Translations under genes and position numbers: made by a program | The notes under the pieces: generated by a model | What the model was told of the DNA's origin: nothing | The model's input: only the letters and a program-made list of their open reading frames with translations | The model's database searches: none | Assembly (NCBI GenBank): GCA_016286035.1 | Contig: JAEERY010000050.1 | Span: 25,099-89,098 of the forward strand | DNA: 64,000 bases | Source of the DNA: Lachnospiraceae bacterium | Lineage (GTDB): Bacteria > Bacillota > Clostridia > Lachnospirales > Lachnospiraceae | Direction of reading: 5' to 3' | Part shown: positions 1-8,285 of the stretch, piece by piece | How the letters are laid out: the number at the start of each line of letters is the position of its first letter | Position numbering within the stretch: position 1 is the first letter of the stretch

Positions 1-467
1 GTCTTTACCGAATAAGGTGAATCCATGTAATCGACAATGCCTTCCTTATCAACCCATTTATAATCAACGGTCTCGCCTTCCTGCAGGATAACTGATCCCT
101 TGTCGCAATCCACTACTGTCAGATATGAATAGAACATGCTGTGGCTTCTGTCGCTGAAAGATACGTTAACAAGCTTAAAATCATCACAAAAGAGTCCCGT
201 TTCCTCTTTCATTTCCCTTTTAGCAGCATCAAGTGGGTTTTCCCCGCAAAGAGCAGAACCTCCCGCACTTGCTTCCCAGTATCCCGGATACACATCCTTA
301 TCGGGATGTCTCTTTGTAAGAAGATATGTACCATCCACGTGTTTTATAAGGATATCTACCACCAGATGATACCTCCCCTCAGGTATCGATAAAAAGTTGC
401 CCGGTTTTCTCTCCCAGGTCTCACCAGTCTTCTTCCCGTCTCTGTCATAAAGATCCCAGATTTCCAT
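1..467 (-). CDS. NUDIX hydrolase (3' end outside window)
   Basis: This gene runs off the left edge, so only about 155 N-terminal residues are visible. The Nudix box is clear: Gly70, five residues, Glu76, seven residues, then REMKEETG, matching the GX5EX7REUXEEXGU metal- and diphosphate-binding signature. The opening MEIWDLYDRDGKKTGE resembles the Idi-like/YfcD-type Nudix proteins that start by echoing an isopentenyl-diphosphate isomerase fold, so substrate cannot be fixed; nucleoside or other diphosphate hydrolysis is the family role. The ATG at 467 follows GAGGGGAA, which overlaps the stop of the upstream methyltransferase, so the two genes are translationally close and probably co-transcribed. 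Confidence 0.85.
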   Translation of the reverse strand, partial: MEIWDLYDRDGKKTGETWERKPGNFLSIPEGRYHLVVDILIKHVDGTYLLTKRHPDKDVYPGYWEASAGGSALCGENPLDAAKREMKEETGLFCDDFKLVNVSFSDRSHSMFYSYLTVVDCDKGSVILQEGETVDYKWVDKEGIVDYMDSPYSVK

Positions 468-476
468 ATTTTCCCC

Positions 477-1127
477 TCACACTTTCTTTATGTCTGTATC
501 CTTTTTGTAATCTGTCCTTACGAGCGCTTTGGCATTAGGTAGCTCCTCAATCACCCTGTTTATCTTTTTATATCCTGCTATTTCCATGAAAGAATCAAGT
601 TCATCCTCATCCATCTCATGATGTACTGTATTAAGGCAATCAAATGAGTGTATATAAGGCGATAGTGACACCCAGGCTTTAGTATCCGTATTCTTTTGTA
701 TGATACATGAGACTATATCGGGCTTTACTCTTTTTACGGCTTTACCAAAGGTCTCATAGCCAATGTATTCTATGAGCAAATCAGCTATCAGAAGTTGGGC
801 ATCAGGCAGTCTGTCATATTCCGATGTAAGATCGAGCAGAATACACTCAAGCACACCGTTTAGATATGAATACCTTTCTTTAAGTGCGTTAAGATATTCC
901 TCATTTATATCTATTCCGTATACTTTTTTATATTTTTCCCTGTCTATATGTTCAAGTCCGTTACCTGATGCAACGCCAAGAATGATCGCACTTGATAACG
1001 GATAGTCACCAAACTGATCCTTCATCATCTTATTAAGCGCCTGCTGCTGTCTCACACCCTCAAAGCTCATATGATTCTCATAATCACTTAAGCTTATGTT
1101 CTTCCAGGGATTATTCTTATTCTCCAT
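477..1127 (-). CDS. Class I SAM-dependent methyltransferase
   Basis: The protein has 216 residues. A Rossmann-fold SAM-binding start is visible (ILGVASGNGLEHID, followed by a strand ending in the acidic VYGIDIN), typical of class I methyltransferases. The acceptor substrate is not evident. It overlaps the upstream nucleoside phosphorylase gene by 11 bp and abuts the downstream NUDIX gene, so the three probably form one transcript. The combination suggests small-molecule or nucleotide housekeeping, but that is inference. Confidence 0.75.
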   Translation of the reverse strand: MENKNNPWKNISLSDYENHMSFEGVRQQQALNKMMKDQFGDYPLSSAIILGVASGNGLEHIDREKYKKVYGIDINEEYLNALKERYSYLNGVLECILLDLTSEYDRLPDAQLLIADLLIEYIGYETFGKAVKRVKPDIVSCIIQKNTDTKAWVSLSPYIHSFDCLNTVHHEMDEDELDSFMEIAGYKKINRVIEELPNAKALVRTDYKKDTDIKKV

Positions 1128-1884
1128 CAGTTACATACCTCGCAAGTTCCAATGCTATGTCAAAGTGTCCGGAATCGTGCTGTGTATCCTTTTTCTGATT
1201 CTTTTTAAGTCTCGCATCCCACTTGGGTGCATCCAAAAGATCACCGCAGGTAAAAAAGAAATATGCATCAAGTTCTCTTAAAGTACACATCGCTTCCACC
1301 GCCGCACATTCCATCTCAACAGATATGCATCCGTCTTTTTTTCTTTTTTCAAAGTTGTTTCTAGTCTCTCTGTGTGGCGCGTCCGTTGTCCAGGTTTTTC
1401 CGCATATATACGGAAGTCCGGCCTTTACCATGAACTCTTCGACAACGGCTGAATTCTTTATTGTTATATAATCGGATGCGGGTGCATAATGATAGGATGT
1501 TCCCTCATCCCTGTAAGCCTGTGTAGGCACCATAACTCTTCCTCTTGCGATCTCCTTGTTTAAACATCCCGATCCACCAAATACTATATACTTGTCTGTT
1601 TTTATCACAGACATTGTATCCTCCATGTCAGCAACACACGCAGGAGCTCCCACATAAGACATATATACGGCAAATTCCTTTCCCTCATATGTAAAACCAT
1701 ATACAGGATTTGCTCCGTTTGATGAATAAAGATTACCGATCAGATCGCATTCATACCGTTCGAGCACATATTTAAGTATCTCATGAGAAAAAGTCACTAT
1801 ACACGCATCGACCTTACGTGCCTGTTCGTTCTTCCATACTTTCAGTATTTCCTCTGATGTCGGGTCAAATGTTTCGGTTATCAT
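1117..1884 (-). CDS. Nucleoside phosphorylase (PNP/UDP family)
   Basis: The 255-residue protein matches the PNP_UDP_1 family, cytosolic enzymes that cleave nucleosides with phosphate to give base and ribose-1-phosphate. A phosphate/ribose-binding loop (VFGGSGCLN) and the nucleoside-binding signature VEMECAAVEAM near residue 195 are visible; the latter holds the Met and Glu that contact ribose. Length fits uridine phosphorylase or purine nucleoside phosphorylase, and base preference cannot be called by eye. It is the first gene of the likely phosphorylase-methyltransferase-NUDIX unit. Confidence 0.8.
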   Translation of the reverse strand: MITETFDPTSEEILKVWKNEQARKVDACIVTFSHEILKYVLERYECDLIGNLYSSNGANPVYGFTYEGKEFAVYMSYVGAPACVADMEDTMSVIKTDKYIVFGGSGCLNKEIARGRVMVPTQAYRDEGTSYHYAPASDYITIKNSAVVEEFMVKAGLPYICGKTWTTDAPHRETRNNFEKRKKDGCISVEMECAAVEAMCTLRELDAYFFFTCGDLLDAPKWDARLKKNQKKDTQHDSGHFDIALELARYVTDGE

Positions 1885-1921
1885 TCAGGTATCTCCTCTA
1901 TCTGTCATAATCTTTACTTTT

Positions 1922-2392
1922 CTATAGGCTGTACTGCATAAAGTTATCATTATGCTTAAAACCGTACGCGGTATACAGTTTTACGCCCATATCCGATGCT
2001 GTGATATGCACTACACCGCAGCCGTACACTCTTGCCTCGTTTACCACTCTGTCGAGCAGTTCTTTTGCGATCCCCATACGTCTGTAATCAGGGTCCGTAA
2101 ACATACTCGAAAGAAGTCCCAGTCTTCCTGTCGGACATGTAAAATACGGCGGTTTTTCAACAAACGACATGCCACTTGTTCCGACTATCTTATCACCGTC
2201 CATGGCAAGCCATGAAACAAATGTATTATCCTCAAGATGTCTGTGATAAAAGTCGTTTAAGGATGTTCTCAAGTCAACGTTCTTGGGCGGCCTTTTACCT
2301 TCCGACTCATATTCTTCGGTAAGCTGTTTTATCCTCATATCGATAAATGTATCAAGTTCATCATAGGTGAGTTTCTTATATACTATCTCCAT
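1922..2392 (-). CDS. GNAT family N-acetyltransferase behind a leader attenuator
   Basis: The 156-residue protein has the GNAT core: an acceptor-side N-terminus, a beta4 strand (SMFTDPDYRRMGIAKELLDR) carrying the Q/RxxGxG/A-type pyrophosphate-binding loop, and a C-terminal AYGFKHNDNFMQYSL typical of small-molecule acetyltransferases. The ATG follows AAAAGGAGGGCAAAC. The gene lies directly downstream of an intrinsic terminator and a 36-codon ORF driven by a consensus promoter, so its expression is probably conditional on read-through. Its substrate is unknown; a role in drug or metabolite detoxification is suggested only by this regulatory layout. Confidence 0.8.
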   Translation of the reverse strand: MEIVYKKLTYDELDTFIDMRIKQLTEEYESEGKRPPKNVDLRTSLNDFYHRHLEDNTFVSWLAMDGDKIVGTSGMSFVEKPPYFTCPTGRLGLLSSMFTDPDYRRMGIAKELLDRVVNEARVYGCGVVHITASDMGVKLYTAYGFKHNDNFMQYSL

Positions 2393-2410
2393 GTTTGCCC
2401 TCCTTTTAAA

Positions 2411-2446
2411 ACAGAAAAACCACTTACCGGTACGGATAAGTGGTTT
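2411..2446 (-). terminator. Intrinsic terminator between leader ORF and GNAT gene
   Basis: On the minus strand AACCACTTA (2445-2437) pairs perfectly with TAAGTGGTT (2426-2418), with an inner CCG/CGG pairing, followed by TTTTTCTGTTTT. It lies after the leader ORF stop and 20 bases before the GNAT start, the position expected of a transcriptional attenuator rather than an operon end. Confidence 0.75.
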
Positions 2447-2484
2447 AGTTACACAAATATATCAGATCATGTATTGAGAAAAAC

Positions 2485-2595
2485 CTATATCTTATCTTTA
2501 CCTGTATTTGAAAACACACCGACCAGACCATACACGGATATCACATGCATTGTCACGTAACAAGTTCTTTCAATTGAGGTAATAAGATTAAACAT
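2485..2595 (-). CDS. Candidate 36-residue leader peptide or small protein
   Basis: A short ORF (begins MFNLITSIERTCYVT, ends SNTGKDKI) starts at ATG 2595 with the purine-rich AGAAAGGAAAAACAGG upstream and ends TAG. It is the only ORF between a consensus promoter at 2629-2657 and an intrinsic terminator at 2411-2446. The middle is moderately hydrophobic (VTMHVISVYGLVGVF), so a small membrane peptide is an alternative to a stalling leader. I recognise no homologue. Translation is inferred from the ribosome binding site and position only. Confidence 0.45.
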   Translation of the reverse strand: MFNLITSIERTCYVTMHVISVYGLVGVFSNTGKDKI

Positions 2596-2628
2596 CCTGT
2601 TTTTCCTTTCTTGTTTATATGTTTGTAA

Positions 2629-2657
2629 AGTATAATGACTGATCATTTAGATGTCAA
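2629..2657 (-). promoter_or_regulatory. Consensus sigma-A promoter for leader ORF/GNAT
   Basis: On the minus strand TTGACA (2657-2652), a 17-base spacer and TATACT (2634-2629). The spacer contains ATGATCAGTCAT, an imperfect dyad that could bind a repressor. Predicted start of transcription is near 2622, leaving about 27 bases before the leader ATG. Confidence 0.8.
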
Positions 2658-2718
2658 GCATATTTTTTTCACACTTCAGCAATTTGCTCATGTGACTTTT
2701 CCGACACTTTGTCCGTTA

Positions 2719-3345
2719 TTATATTTCTGTTCCTTCCTGTTTCTTTTCTATCTCGTCTTTGTACTTATCGAGCAGTTCACGTGAATACTCTTTTTTCATA
2801 TCAGATTCCCTGACGATCTTCCAAAGGGCGGCCGCAGCCTTTAGTCTCTCATCATAAACAGCAGTTATTTCATCACTGCAAAAATCCTTTACAAATCTGT
2901 TCCACTGCAGGGCCGATCTGTCATATGAAGCATATGTCTTCCTGCCATAGTAGATATCAAGCAGATCTTTAAGCGTAAATGACTCATCACCGTTTTCCTT
3001 TACGGCTTTTGCACTTGCAACCATATCCACGTTGAACTTGAAGTTTTCTTCCCCCGTCTGTTTCTTAAAAAAATCCCTGAAACGGTTTCCGAAGGTGAAT
3101 CCGCATTCTATCAGACCAGTATCGAGGGTCAGTTCCGTGACCGATGCTTTTGAGGTTTTCTTTTTCTTTTGAGGCAATATCCTCTCGCCTGAAAAATACG
3201 CCTCTATAACCTTATAAAGCTCTATCTTTGAACCGTCATGCTTTAAACCATAAGCTTTGCATATCTTTATGAGTTCTTCCCTATACCAGTAGAATCTTTT
3301 AAACTGCTCGAAGTCCTTTATATCGTTAAAATCAGGTCTTTGCAT
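2719..3345 (-). CDS. SAP-domain protein (DUF6434-like)
   Basis: The 208-residue protein begins with a SAP-like helix-extended loop-helix (about residues 14-50: FYWYREELIKICKAYGLKHD) of the type that binds nucleic acid, then a lysine-rich linker (QKKKKTSK), then a domain containing CGFTFGNRFRDFFKKQTG that I associate with DUF6434. Proteins of this architecture are common single genes in Firmicutes and have no established function. There is a short gap to the upstream GNAT gene at 3369, so co-transcription is possible. Confidence 0.65.
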   Translation of the reverse strand: MQRPDFNDIKDFEQFKRFYWYREELIKICKAYGLKHDGSKIELYKVIEAYFSGERILPQKKKKTSKASVTELTLDTGLIECGFTFGNRFRDFFKKQTGEENFKFNVDMVASAKAVKENGDESFTLKDLLDIYYGRKTYASYDRSALQWNRFVKDFCSDEITAVYDERLKAAAALWKIVRESDMKKEYSRELLDKYKDEIEKKQEGTEI

Positions 3346-3368
3346 TTATATTTCCCTGCCCTTTAAGC

Positions 3369-3824
3369 TCAAAAGCTTTTATGAAGTGCTACCATATCCT
3401 CAAGTATGAATCCGCGTTTCTTATAAAACTCAAAAGCCGGAGCATCCCTGTCTGTAAGAAGGAATATCTTTCTGATATTCTTATTTATCAGTTCCTTTTC
3501 CATTGCATCAAGAAAAAGCGTACCTATTCCTTTTCCCTGTATGTCCGTTCGCACACACAGTTCGTCTATCAGGTATTCCGTCCCTCTGTACCAGTGCTTC
3601 ACCGAACCCATCGAGAGAGCCAACATCGTTTTTTCTGAAATGTCATCATTTTCAAAGAAACCGAAGCTTAACGAATTGCACTTTCCTGCCAGATCCTCTA
3701 TATATGCACTAAGCTGATCAGTATCACTCCAGTCATCGTTCCATGGCTCCTTTGTAAAGACGTTATAGAAAAAATCAGTCATCAGTTTTTTGTACATTTC
3801 AAGATCAAGTTCTTTTATTATCAT
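3369..3824 (-). CDS. GNAT family N-acetyltransferase
   Basis: The 151-residue protein shows the GNAT acetyl-CoA motif in LCVRTDIQGKGIGTLFLDAME (Q/RxxGxG/A, about residues 90-110) and a C-terminal AFEFYKKRGF that closes the fold. It has the features of the aminoglycoside 6'-acetyltransferase-like/RimI-like branch, though the acceptor is unknown. It starts 10 bases after the stop of the XRE-DUF5680 gene and is probably in its operon. Confidence 0.8.
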   Translation of the reverse strand: MIIKELDLEMYKKLMTDFFYNVFTKEPWNDDWSDTDQLSAYIEDLAGKCNSLSFGFFENDDISEKTMLALSMGSVKHWYRGTEYLIDELCVRTDIQGKGIGTLFLDAMEKELINKNIRKIFLLTDRDAPAFEFYKKRGFILEDMVALHKSF

Positions 3825-3834
3825 AGTTTTACCT

Positions 3835-4506
3835 TCACTTCAATAATCCACCGTGAAAGACGCATTCATAGACTTTTGTGTCAAATAGATAAATCTCTTC
3901 ATAGCCTTGAAACCATGCAATATCACCGGTCACCCTGCATTTGTATGTGAATTCTCCCGATGTGTATATCTCAGGTCCCCTGTAAGGCATGTTTTTATCG
4001 GCAGCTCTCAGAGCTTCCTTTAAGAAATCTCCGCTGAACCTGTCATCAAGCACCCTGCCCATATAGTTCATGGCATATACGGCTATACCGTCTTTGAATA
4101 CGGCCTCCTGCCCGGCGAACTCTTCGCCGCCAAGATAGGTGTCATAATACATGAACCGTCCGTTCTCATATCTGAAATCATGTGAGGATGGTCTAGTAGG
4201 ATCGGTCTCATTCATATATGCGGCATATGTATTGACATTGGCTTCAAGCCTGAATTCTATCAGCTCATCAAGATCACTTCTCTGAGTTCTGTCAATGCTC
4301 ATTTCACACTCCTGATCCTTAACCAGATAGTCCAGGCTCACATTCATAAGATCACTTATCTGGATCAGGTTATAGATATCGGGATATACGAGCGATGCCT
4401 CCCATTTTGCTACTGCCTGTCTGGAAACTCCCAGTTTTTCCGACAGCTGTTCCTGTGTGAGTCCTTTGTTCTTTCTAAGTATCTGTAATTTTTCCGAAAA
4501 TACCAT
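3835..4506 (-). CDS. XRE-type HTH protein with C-terminal DUF5680 domain
   Basis: The N-terminal 60 residues form a Cro/CI helix-turn-helix (LRKNKGLTQEQLSEKLGVSRQ, with AVAKWE after it), a DNA-binding domain. The C-terminal 150 residues match the DUF5680 pattern (RYENGRFMYYDTYLGGEEFAGQE, GMVYAMNY-like core), frequently fused to such HTH domains in Firmicutes. I place the start at ATG 4506 because GGAGGTGA lies five bases upstream; the longer frame to 4620 adds 38 residues without a ribosome binding site. Probably a local transcription regulator; ligand and targets unknown. Confidence 0.75.
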   Translation of the reverse strand: MVFSEKLQILRKNKGLTQEQLSEKLGVSRQAVAKWEASLVYPDIYNLIQISDLMNVSLDYLVKDQECEMSIDRTQRSDLDELIEFRLEANVNTYAAYMNETDPTRPSSHDFRYENGRFMYYDTYLGGEEFAGQEAVFKDGIAVYAMNYMGRVLDDRFSGDFLKEALRAADKNMPYRGPEIYTSGEFTYKCRVTGDIAWFQGYEEIYLFDTKVYECVFHGGLLK

Positions 4507-4627
4507 ATCTGTCACCTCCAGGATCATTATAGGAAACATCAGGCCGCTCATCCATTTATCACTGGTTGCTTTTTTGCTACTTTTATTATACATTTTGCGC
4601 GCCAAAGCAGTCTTATTCATATAGATG

Positions 4628-5110
4628 TTACTTTACAAGTTTCATCCTCATATCGAGATATTTCTGTATCCTGTCCTCAAAACCCAGTTTCTTATAAACA
4701 GGATATCCTTCTTTTGTTGCGACAAGATCGATACGGCATATACCGTTTGCTTTTGCATATTCGATCATATTATTCATAAGCTGTGAACATATGCCCTTTT
4801 TCCTGTACCCCGGCTCTGTGTAAACACTTAAGACCTCGCTGTCTAACCCGTTTAAAAGAAAAGGATTTGCAGGCTTTTCTATGATCAGCAGATATGCGGC
4901 CGCAACAAGTCTTTCTTCTGCCCTTGCAACAAACGCTATCAGTTCATTACCGAGTTTCCTTTCAAAATATCCCGGCAGCTGTTCTTCCATGCATTGTCTC
5001 TCTTTATCGCTAATACTTCCAAAATCATCTATCATATATGCGATCCTTAATCTTACGAGTTCGCTTATATCATTTATACCCGCTGTATCGTATACTATCT
5101 CATTACTCAT
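4628..5110 (-). CDS. GNAT family N-acetyltransferase
   Basis: The 160-residue protein has the GNAT acetyl-CoA loop in VYTEPGYRKKGICSQLMNNMI and the C-terminal YPVYKKLGFEDR. The start at ATG 5110 is preferred over an in-frame GTG at 5119 because GGAAGGTGA precedes it at good spacing and the GTG lies inside that ribosome binding site. It is followed after about 120 bases by the XRE-DUF5680 gene. Substrate unknown. Confidence 0.8.
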   Translation of the reverse strand: MSNEIVYDTAGINDISELVRLRIAYMIDDFGSISDKERQCMEEQLPGYFERKLGNELIAFVARAEERLVAAAYLLIIEKPANPFLLNGLDSEVLSVYTEPGYRKKGICSQLMNNMIEYAKANGICRIDLVATKEGYPVYKKLGFEDRIQKYLDMRMKLVK

Positions 5111-5150
5111 TTGTTTCACCTTCCCTTATCGTTTTATCTTATTATACAGC

Positions 5151-5183
5151 AAAAGACGTGTGCTTTGATCACACGTCTTTTTT
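5151..5183. terminator. Bidirectional-looking intrinsic terminator downstream of tcdA
   Basis: AAGACGTGTG (5153-5162) pairs perfectly with CACACGTCTT (5170-5179). It ends in TTTTTT on the plus strand and TTTT on the minus strand. As both flanking genes are on the minus strand it most likely ends the tcdA transcript. Confidence 0.7.
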
Positions 5184-5187
5184 ATTA

Positions 5188-5955
5188 TCACTCCCAGCCA
5201 GTACTTCTGGCAAGGTCATTTATTACTTCTCCTGCTATTATAAGTCCCGCCACCGACGGAACGAACGCTGTCGAACCCGGTATAGATCGTCGCGCAGTAT
5301 GTTTTTGCTCTGTTTCAGGATCACATTCACTGTTTTGAACACAGCTTTCGGCCATATCCTGTAAAGGAATACGTGCTATTTCTTTTGAATAAACGACCTT
5401 TAAAGAATCTATCCCTCTGTTCTTGCACTCCTTTCGCATGACTTTTGCCAAAGGACATACGGAAGTCTTATACAGATCAGTGACCTCAAACAAAGATGGG
5501 TCCGTCTTGTTTCCCGCCCCCATCGAGGAGATGACGGGAACATTTGCTTTTTTTGCATTCTCTATTATGGTAAGCTTGCCCGTTACGGTATCTATGGCAT
5601 CGACCACATAATCATACTGAGTAAAATCAAACTGATCCTGCGTTTCGGGAAGATAGAATGTTCGGTATGTATTTACCGTGCAGTTTGGAGATATATCCTG
5701 TACCCTCTCCTTTGCAACATCCACCTTATATTTTCCTATGGTCTTGTGGGTTGCGATTATCTGACGATTTATGTTCGTAATACATACCTTGTCGTCATCT
5801 ATAAGATCGAGTGCTCCGATACCCGATCTGGCAAGCGCTTCAACCACATATCCACCTACTCCGCCAACACCGAAAACGGCGACACGAGAGGATGCAAGTT
5901 TTTGCATCACAGCTTCTCCGTAAAGAAGCTGTGTCCTTGAAAACTCATTCAACAT
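5188..5955 (-). CDS. tcdA: tRNA threonylcarbamoyladenosine dehydratase
   Basis: The 255-residue protein is a ThiF/E1-like ATP-dependent enzyme. TcdA (CsdL) converts t6A at position 37 of ANN-decoding tRNAs to the cyclic form. Visible signatures: the nucleotide-binding loop GVGGVGGYVVEALARSG, the DDDKVCITNINRQI motif contacting ATP, and VDAIDTVTGK. Length and end (SVAGLIIAGEVINDL) fit TcdA rather than ThiF or MoeB, which carry different C-termini. Threonylcarbamoyl-AMP synthase, which feeds the same modification, is encoded elsewhere in the window (48048). Confidence 0.88.
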   Translation of the reverse strand: MLNEFSRTQLLYGEAVMQKLASSRVAVFGVGGVGGYVVEALARSGIGALDLIDDDKVCITNINRQIIATHKTIGKYKVDVAKERVQDISPNCTVNTYRTFYLPETQDQFDFTQYDYVVDAIDTVTGKLTIIENAKKANVPVISSMGAGNKTDPSLFEVTDLYKTSVCPLAKVMRKECKNRGIDSLKVVYSKEIARIPLQDMAESCVQNSECDPETEQKHTARRSIPGSTAFVPSVAGLIIAGEVINDLARSTGWE

Positions 5956-5975
5956 AGATTATTCCTGTTGTAAAA

Positions 5976-8264
5976 TTAAATCCTATTATAATTTATCAGG
6001 CATCCTTTAAGAATGATCTGTCTTTCCTCGTCGGTGAGATCTCCAAGTGTAAGCTCGAACTCTTCAAGGCCTGATGCTGTTACCTTAAACGCTTTAATAA
6101 CAGGTGTTTTTTCTTCTACTGCCTTCTTGATGCCAGGTATGAACAGGTAATCCAGATTCTTAAACGGGAGTTCTCCCTCCTTTATTATGAAAGGAAGCAT
6201 TCCCCAGTTGATCAGATTTGACCGATATCTCTTTGTCGCATATTCATTGGCTATGTTCGCCCAGCCGCCAAGTACCTTCTGACAGCTTGCAGCCTGCTCA
6301 CGTGCAGATCCGTCTCCGGGTTTTACGGCAAATATTGTTGATCCATATCCAATATCATCTGTTATCGAATCTCCTGCTTCTTTCTTTATGACCTCAATCA
6401 CAGGTTTAAGTTCTGCAAGCGCATTGCATGCATCCTCTCCTGCCATAACGGCATTCTGTGCTTTCTGTATCTCTTTTGCACGGCCGACATATTCGGGATC
6501 TTTTCTTGAAAGTGCAAATTCTGCAAGGCCCAGAGGATTAGAACGATATGATGAAGTCTCTCCCGACGGGATGAGTTCATCTGTAGTAGTTACAGGATCA
6601 TGTATCTCACTTACAACCTTAAGTACGAGGTTTTCAGGAAGTGCACACATCTTCGGCCAGTCCTTGATGTTTGGACCAAACTTGATCTCAACACTTGGAT
6701 CTGCAACTCCCTTGCTGTCAAATACTCTGTTCTTGTAAATATTGCTGTCAAAGTGATATTTGTATGCTCCTATGCGGCCTTCCATCTCGGTAGCGGGTGT
6801 AAGATAACCCTTGTTTGCTGCCGTGGCTGCGATGGATCTTGCATCCATGAGCGCAACTGAAGCGATCTGGCCGTTTTGAACCTTGGAACCCTCACGGTTC
6901 GGAAAGTTACGTGTGCTGTGTCTGATAGAAAATGCATTGTTCGCCGGTGTATCACCTGCTCCAAAGCAGGGTCCGCAAAACGCTGTCTTAAGTATCGCAC
7001 CAGTCTCAAGAAGGATTGCTGCACAGCCATTCTTCATAAGTTCCATATATATCGGAGTTGAAGCGGGATAAACATTGAGCGTGAATTCATCCGCACCTAT
7101 ATAACATCCTTTTAAGATATCTGCAGCTGCACAGATGTTTTCGAATCCACCACCTGCACATCCTGCGATAACGCCCTGATCAACATACAGTTTTCCGTTC
7201 CTTATCTTATCCTGAAGGCTGTATTCTATACTTTTGCCAAAGCTTACCTTTGCTCTCTGCTCGACTTCATGTAAAACATCCGCAAGATTTGCATTTACAT
7301 CATCTATGGTATATGCATTGGAAGGATGGAAAGGCATTGCGATCATGGGTTTAACCTTGTCGAGATCTATGGTTATCATACCGTCATAATATGCAACCTC
7401 ACCAGGATTCAATTCCCTGTAATCCTCACTTCTCTCATGTATATCATAGAAATCCTTTATCTGATCATCGGTCTTCCAGATAGATGAAAGACATGTGGTC
7501 TCAGTTGTCATTACATCCACACCGATCCTGAAATCAGCGCTTAGGTTTGCAACACCGGGGCCTACAAACTCCAGTACCTTGTTCTTTACATATCCGCTTG
7601 AGAATACTGCACCGATAAGAGCTATAGCCACGTCCTGGGGGCCTACACCCTTTGAAGGCTTGCCAGTCAGATATATGCCGATAACTCCGGGTCTGTCTAT
7701 GTCATAGGTCTGATTAAGAAGCTGCTTAACAAGCTCTGGACCGCCCTCACCCATAGCCATGGTTCCCAAAGCACCGTAACGGGTGTGTGAATCCGATCCT
7801 AAGATCATTTTTCCGCCGCCTGCAAGCATTTCACGTGCAAACTGATGGATGACCGCCTGATGAGGGGGTACATACACACCACCGTATTTCTTTGCGCAGG
7901 TAAGACCAAACATGTGGTCATCTTCATTGATGGTACCGCCTACCGCACAAAGTGAGTTGTGGCAGTTTGTAAGTACATAGGGCATAGGAAACTTCTCAAG
8001 TCCTGATGCTCTTGCGGTCTGTATGATGCCTACAAATGTGATATCGTGGCTGGTAAGCTTATCAAATCTGATCTTAAGCTTATCCATATTCTGTGAAGTG
8101 TTGTGGCTTTTAAGGATACCGTATGCTATAGTCTCTTTTAACGCTTCCTCTTTAACCACATCCTTGCCGGTCTTTGCCTGAATGGCACTTAAAGCTTCCG
8201 GTGAATCTTCAACTATTTCCGTACCGTTTATCAGATATGCTCCGCCTTTTGATAATGTTATCAT
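5976..8264 (-). CDS. Aconitase-family hydratase (YbhJ-like)
   Basis: The 762-residue protein belongs to the aconitase superfamily of [4Fe-4S] hydratases. The three cluster cysteines are present as C369 (GCAGGGFEN) and C430/C433 (FCGPCFGAG), and the substrate-binding DSH motif is at 158-160. Length and sequence style match the single-chain E. coli YbhJ group, annotated only as putative hydratase, more than AcnA/AcnB or the two-subunit isopropylmalate/homoaconitase type. It could serve as the organism's citrate-to-isocitrate step for glutamate synthesis, or act on another hydroxy acid. The ATG follows AAGGAGAAAG. No isocitrate dehydrogenase or citrate synthase gene is adjacent. Confidence 0.75.
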   Translation of the reverse strand: MITLSKGGAYLINGTEIVEDSPEALSAIQAKTGKDVVKEEALKETIAYGILKSHNTSQNMDKLKIRFDKLTSHDITFVGIIQTARASGLEKFPMPYVLTNCHNSLCAVGGTINEDDHMFGLTCAKKYGGVYVPPHQAVIHQFAREMLAGGGKMILGSDSHTRYGALGTMAMGEGGPELVKQLLNQTYDIDRPGVIGIYLTGKPSKGVGPQDVAIALIGAVFSSGYVKNKVLEFVGPGVANLSADFRIGVDVMTTETTCLSSIWKTDDQIKDFYDIHERSEDYRELNPGEVAYYDGMITIDLDKVKPMIAMPFHPSNAYTIDDVNANLADVLHEVEQRAKVSFGKSIEYSLQDKIRNGKLYVDQGVIAGCAGGGFENICAAADILKGCYIGADEFTLNVYPASTPIYMELMKNGCAAILLETGAILKTAFCGPCFGAGDTPANNAFSIRHSTRNFPNREGSKVQNGQIASVALMDARSIAATAANKGYLTPATEMEGRIGAYKYHFDSNIYKNRVFDSKGVADPSVEIKFGPNIKDWPKMCALPENLVLKVVSEIHDPVTTTDELIPSGETSSYRSNPLGLAEFALSRKDPEYVGRAKEIQKAQNAVMAGEDACNALAELKPVIEVIKKEAGDSITDDIGYGSTIFAVKPGDGSAREQAASCQKVLGGWANIANEYATKRYRSNLINWGMLPFIIKEGELPFKNLDYLFIPGIKKAVEEKTPVIKAFKVTASGLEEFELTLGDLTDEERQIILKGCLINYNRI

Positions 8265-8285
8265 TAACTTTCTCCTTAATACTGT

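Noticed and set aside
5152..5182. Possible small RNA at the hairpin downstream of tcdA
   Set aside because: A simple perfect terminator explains it, and no promoter is visible nearby.
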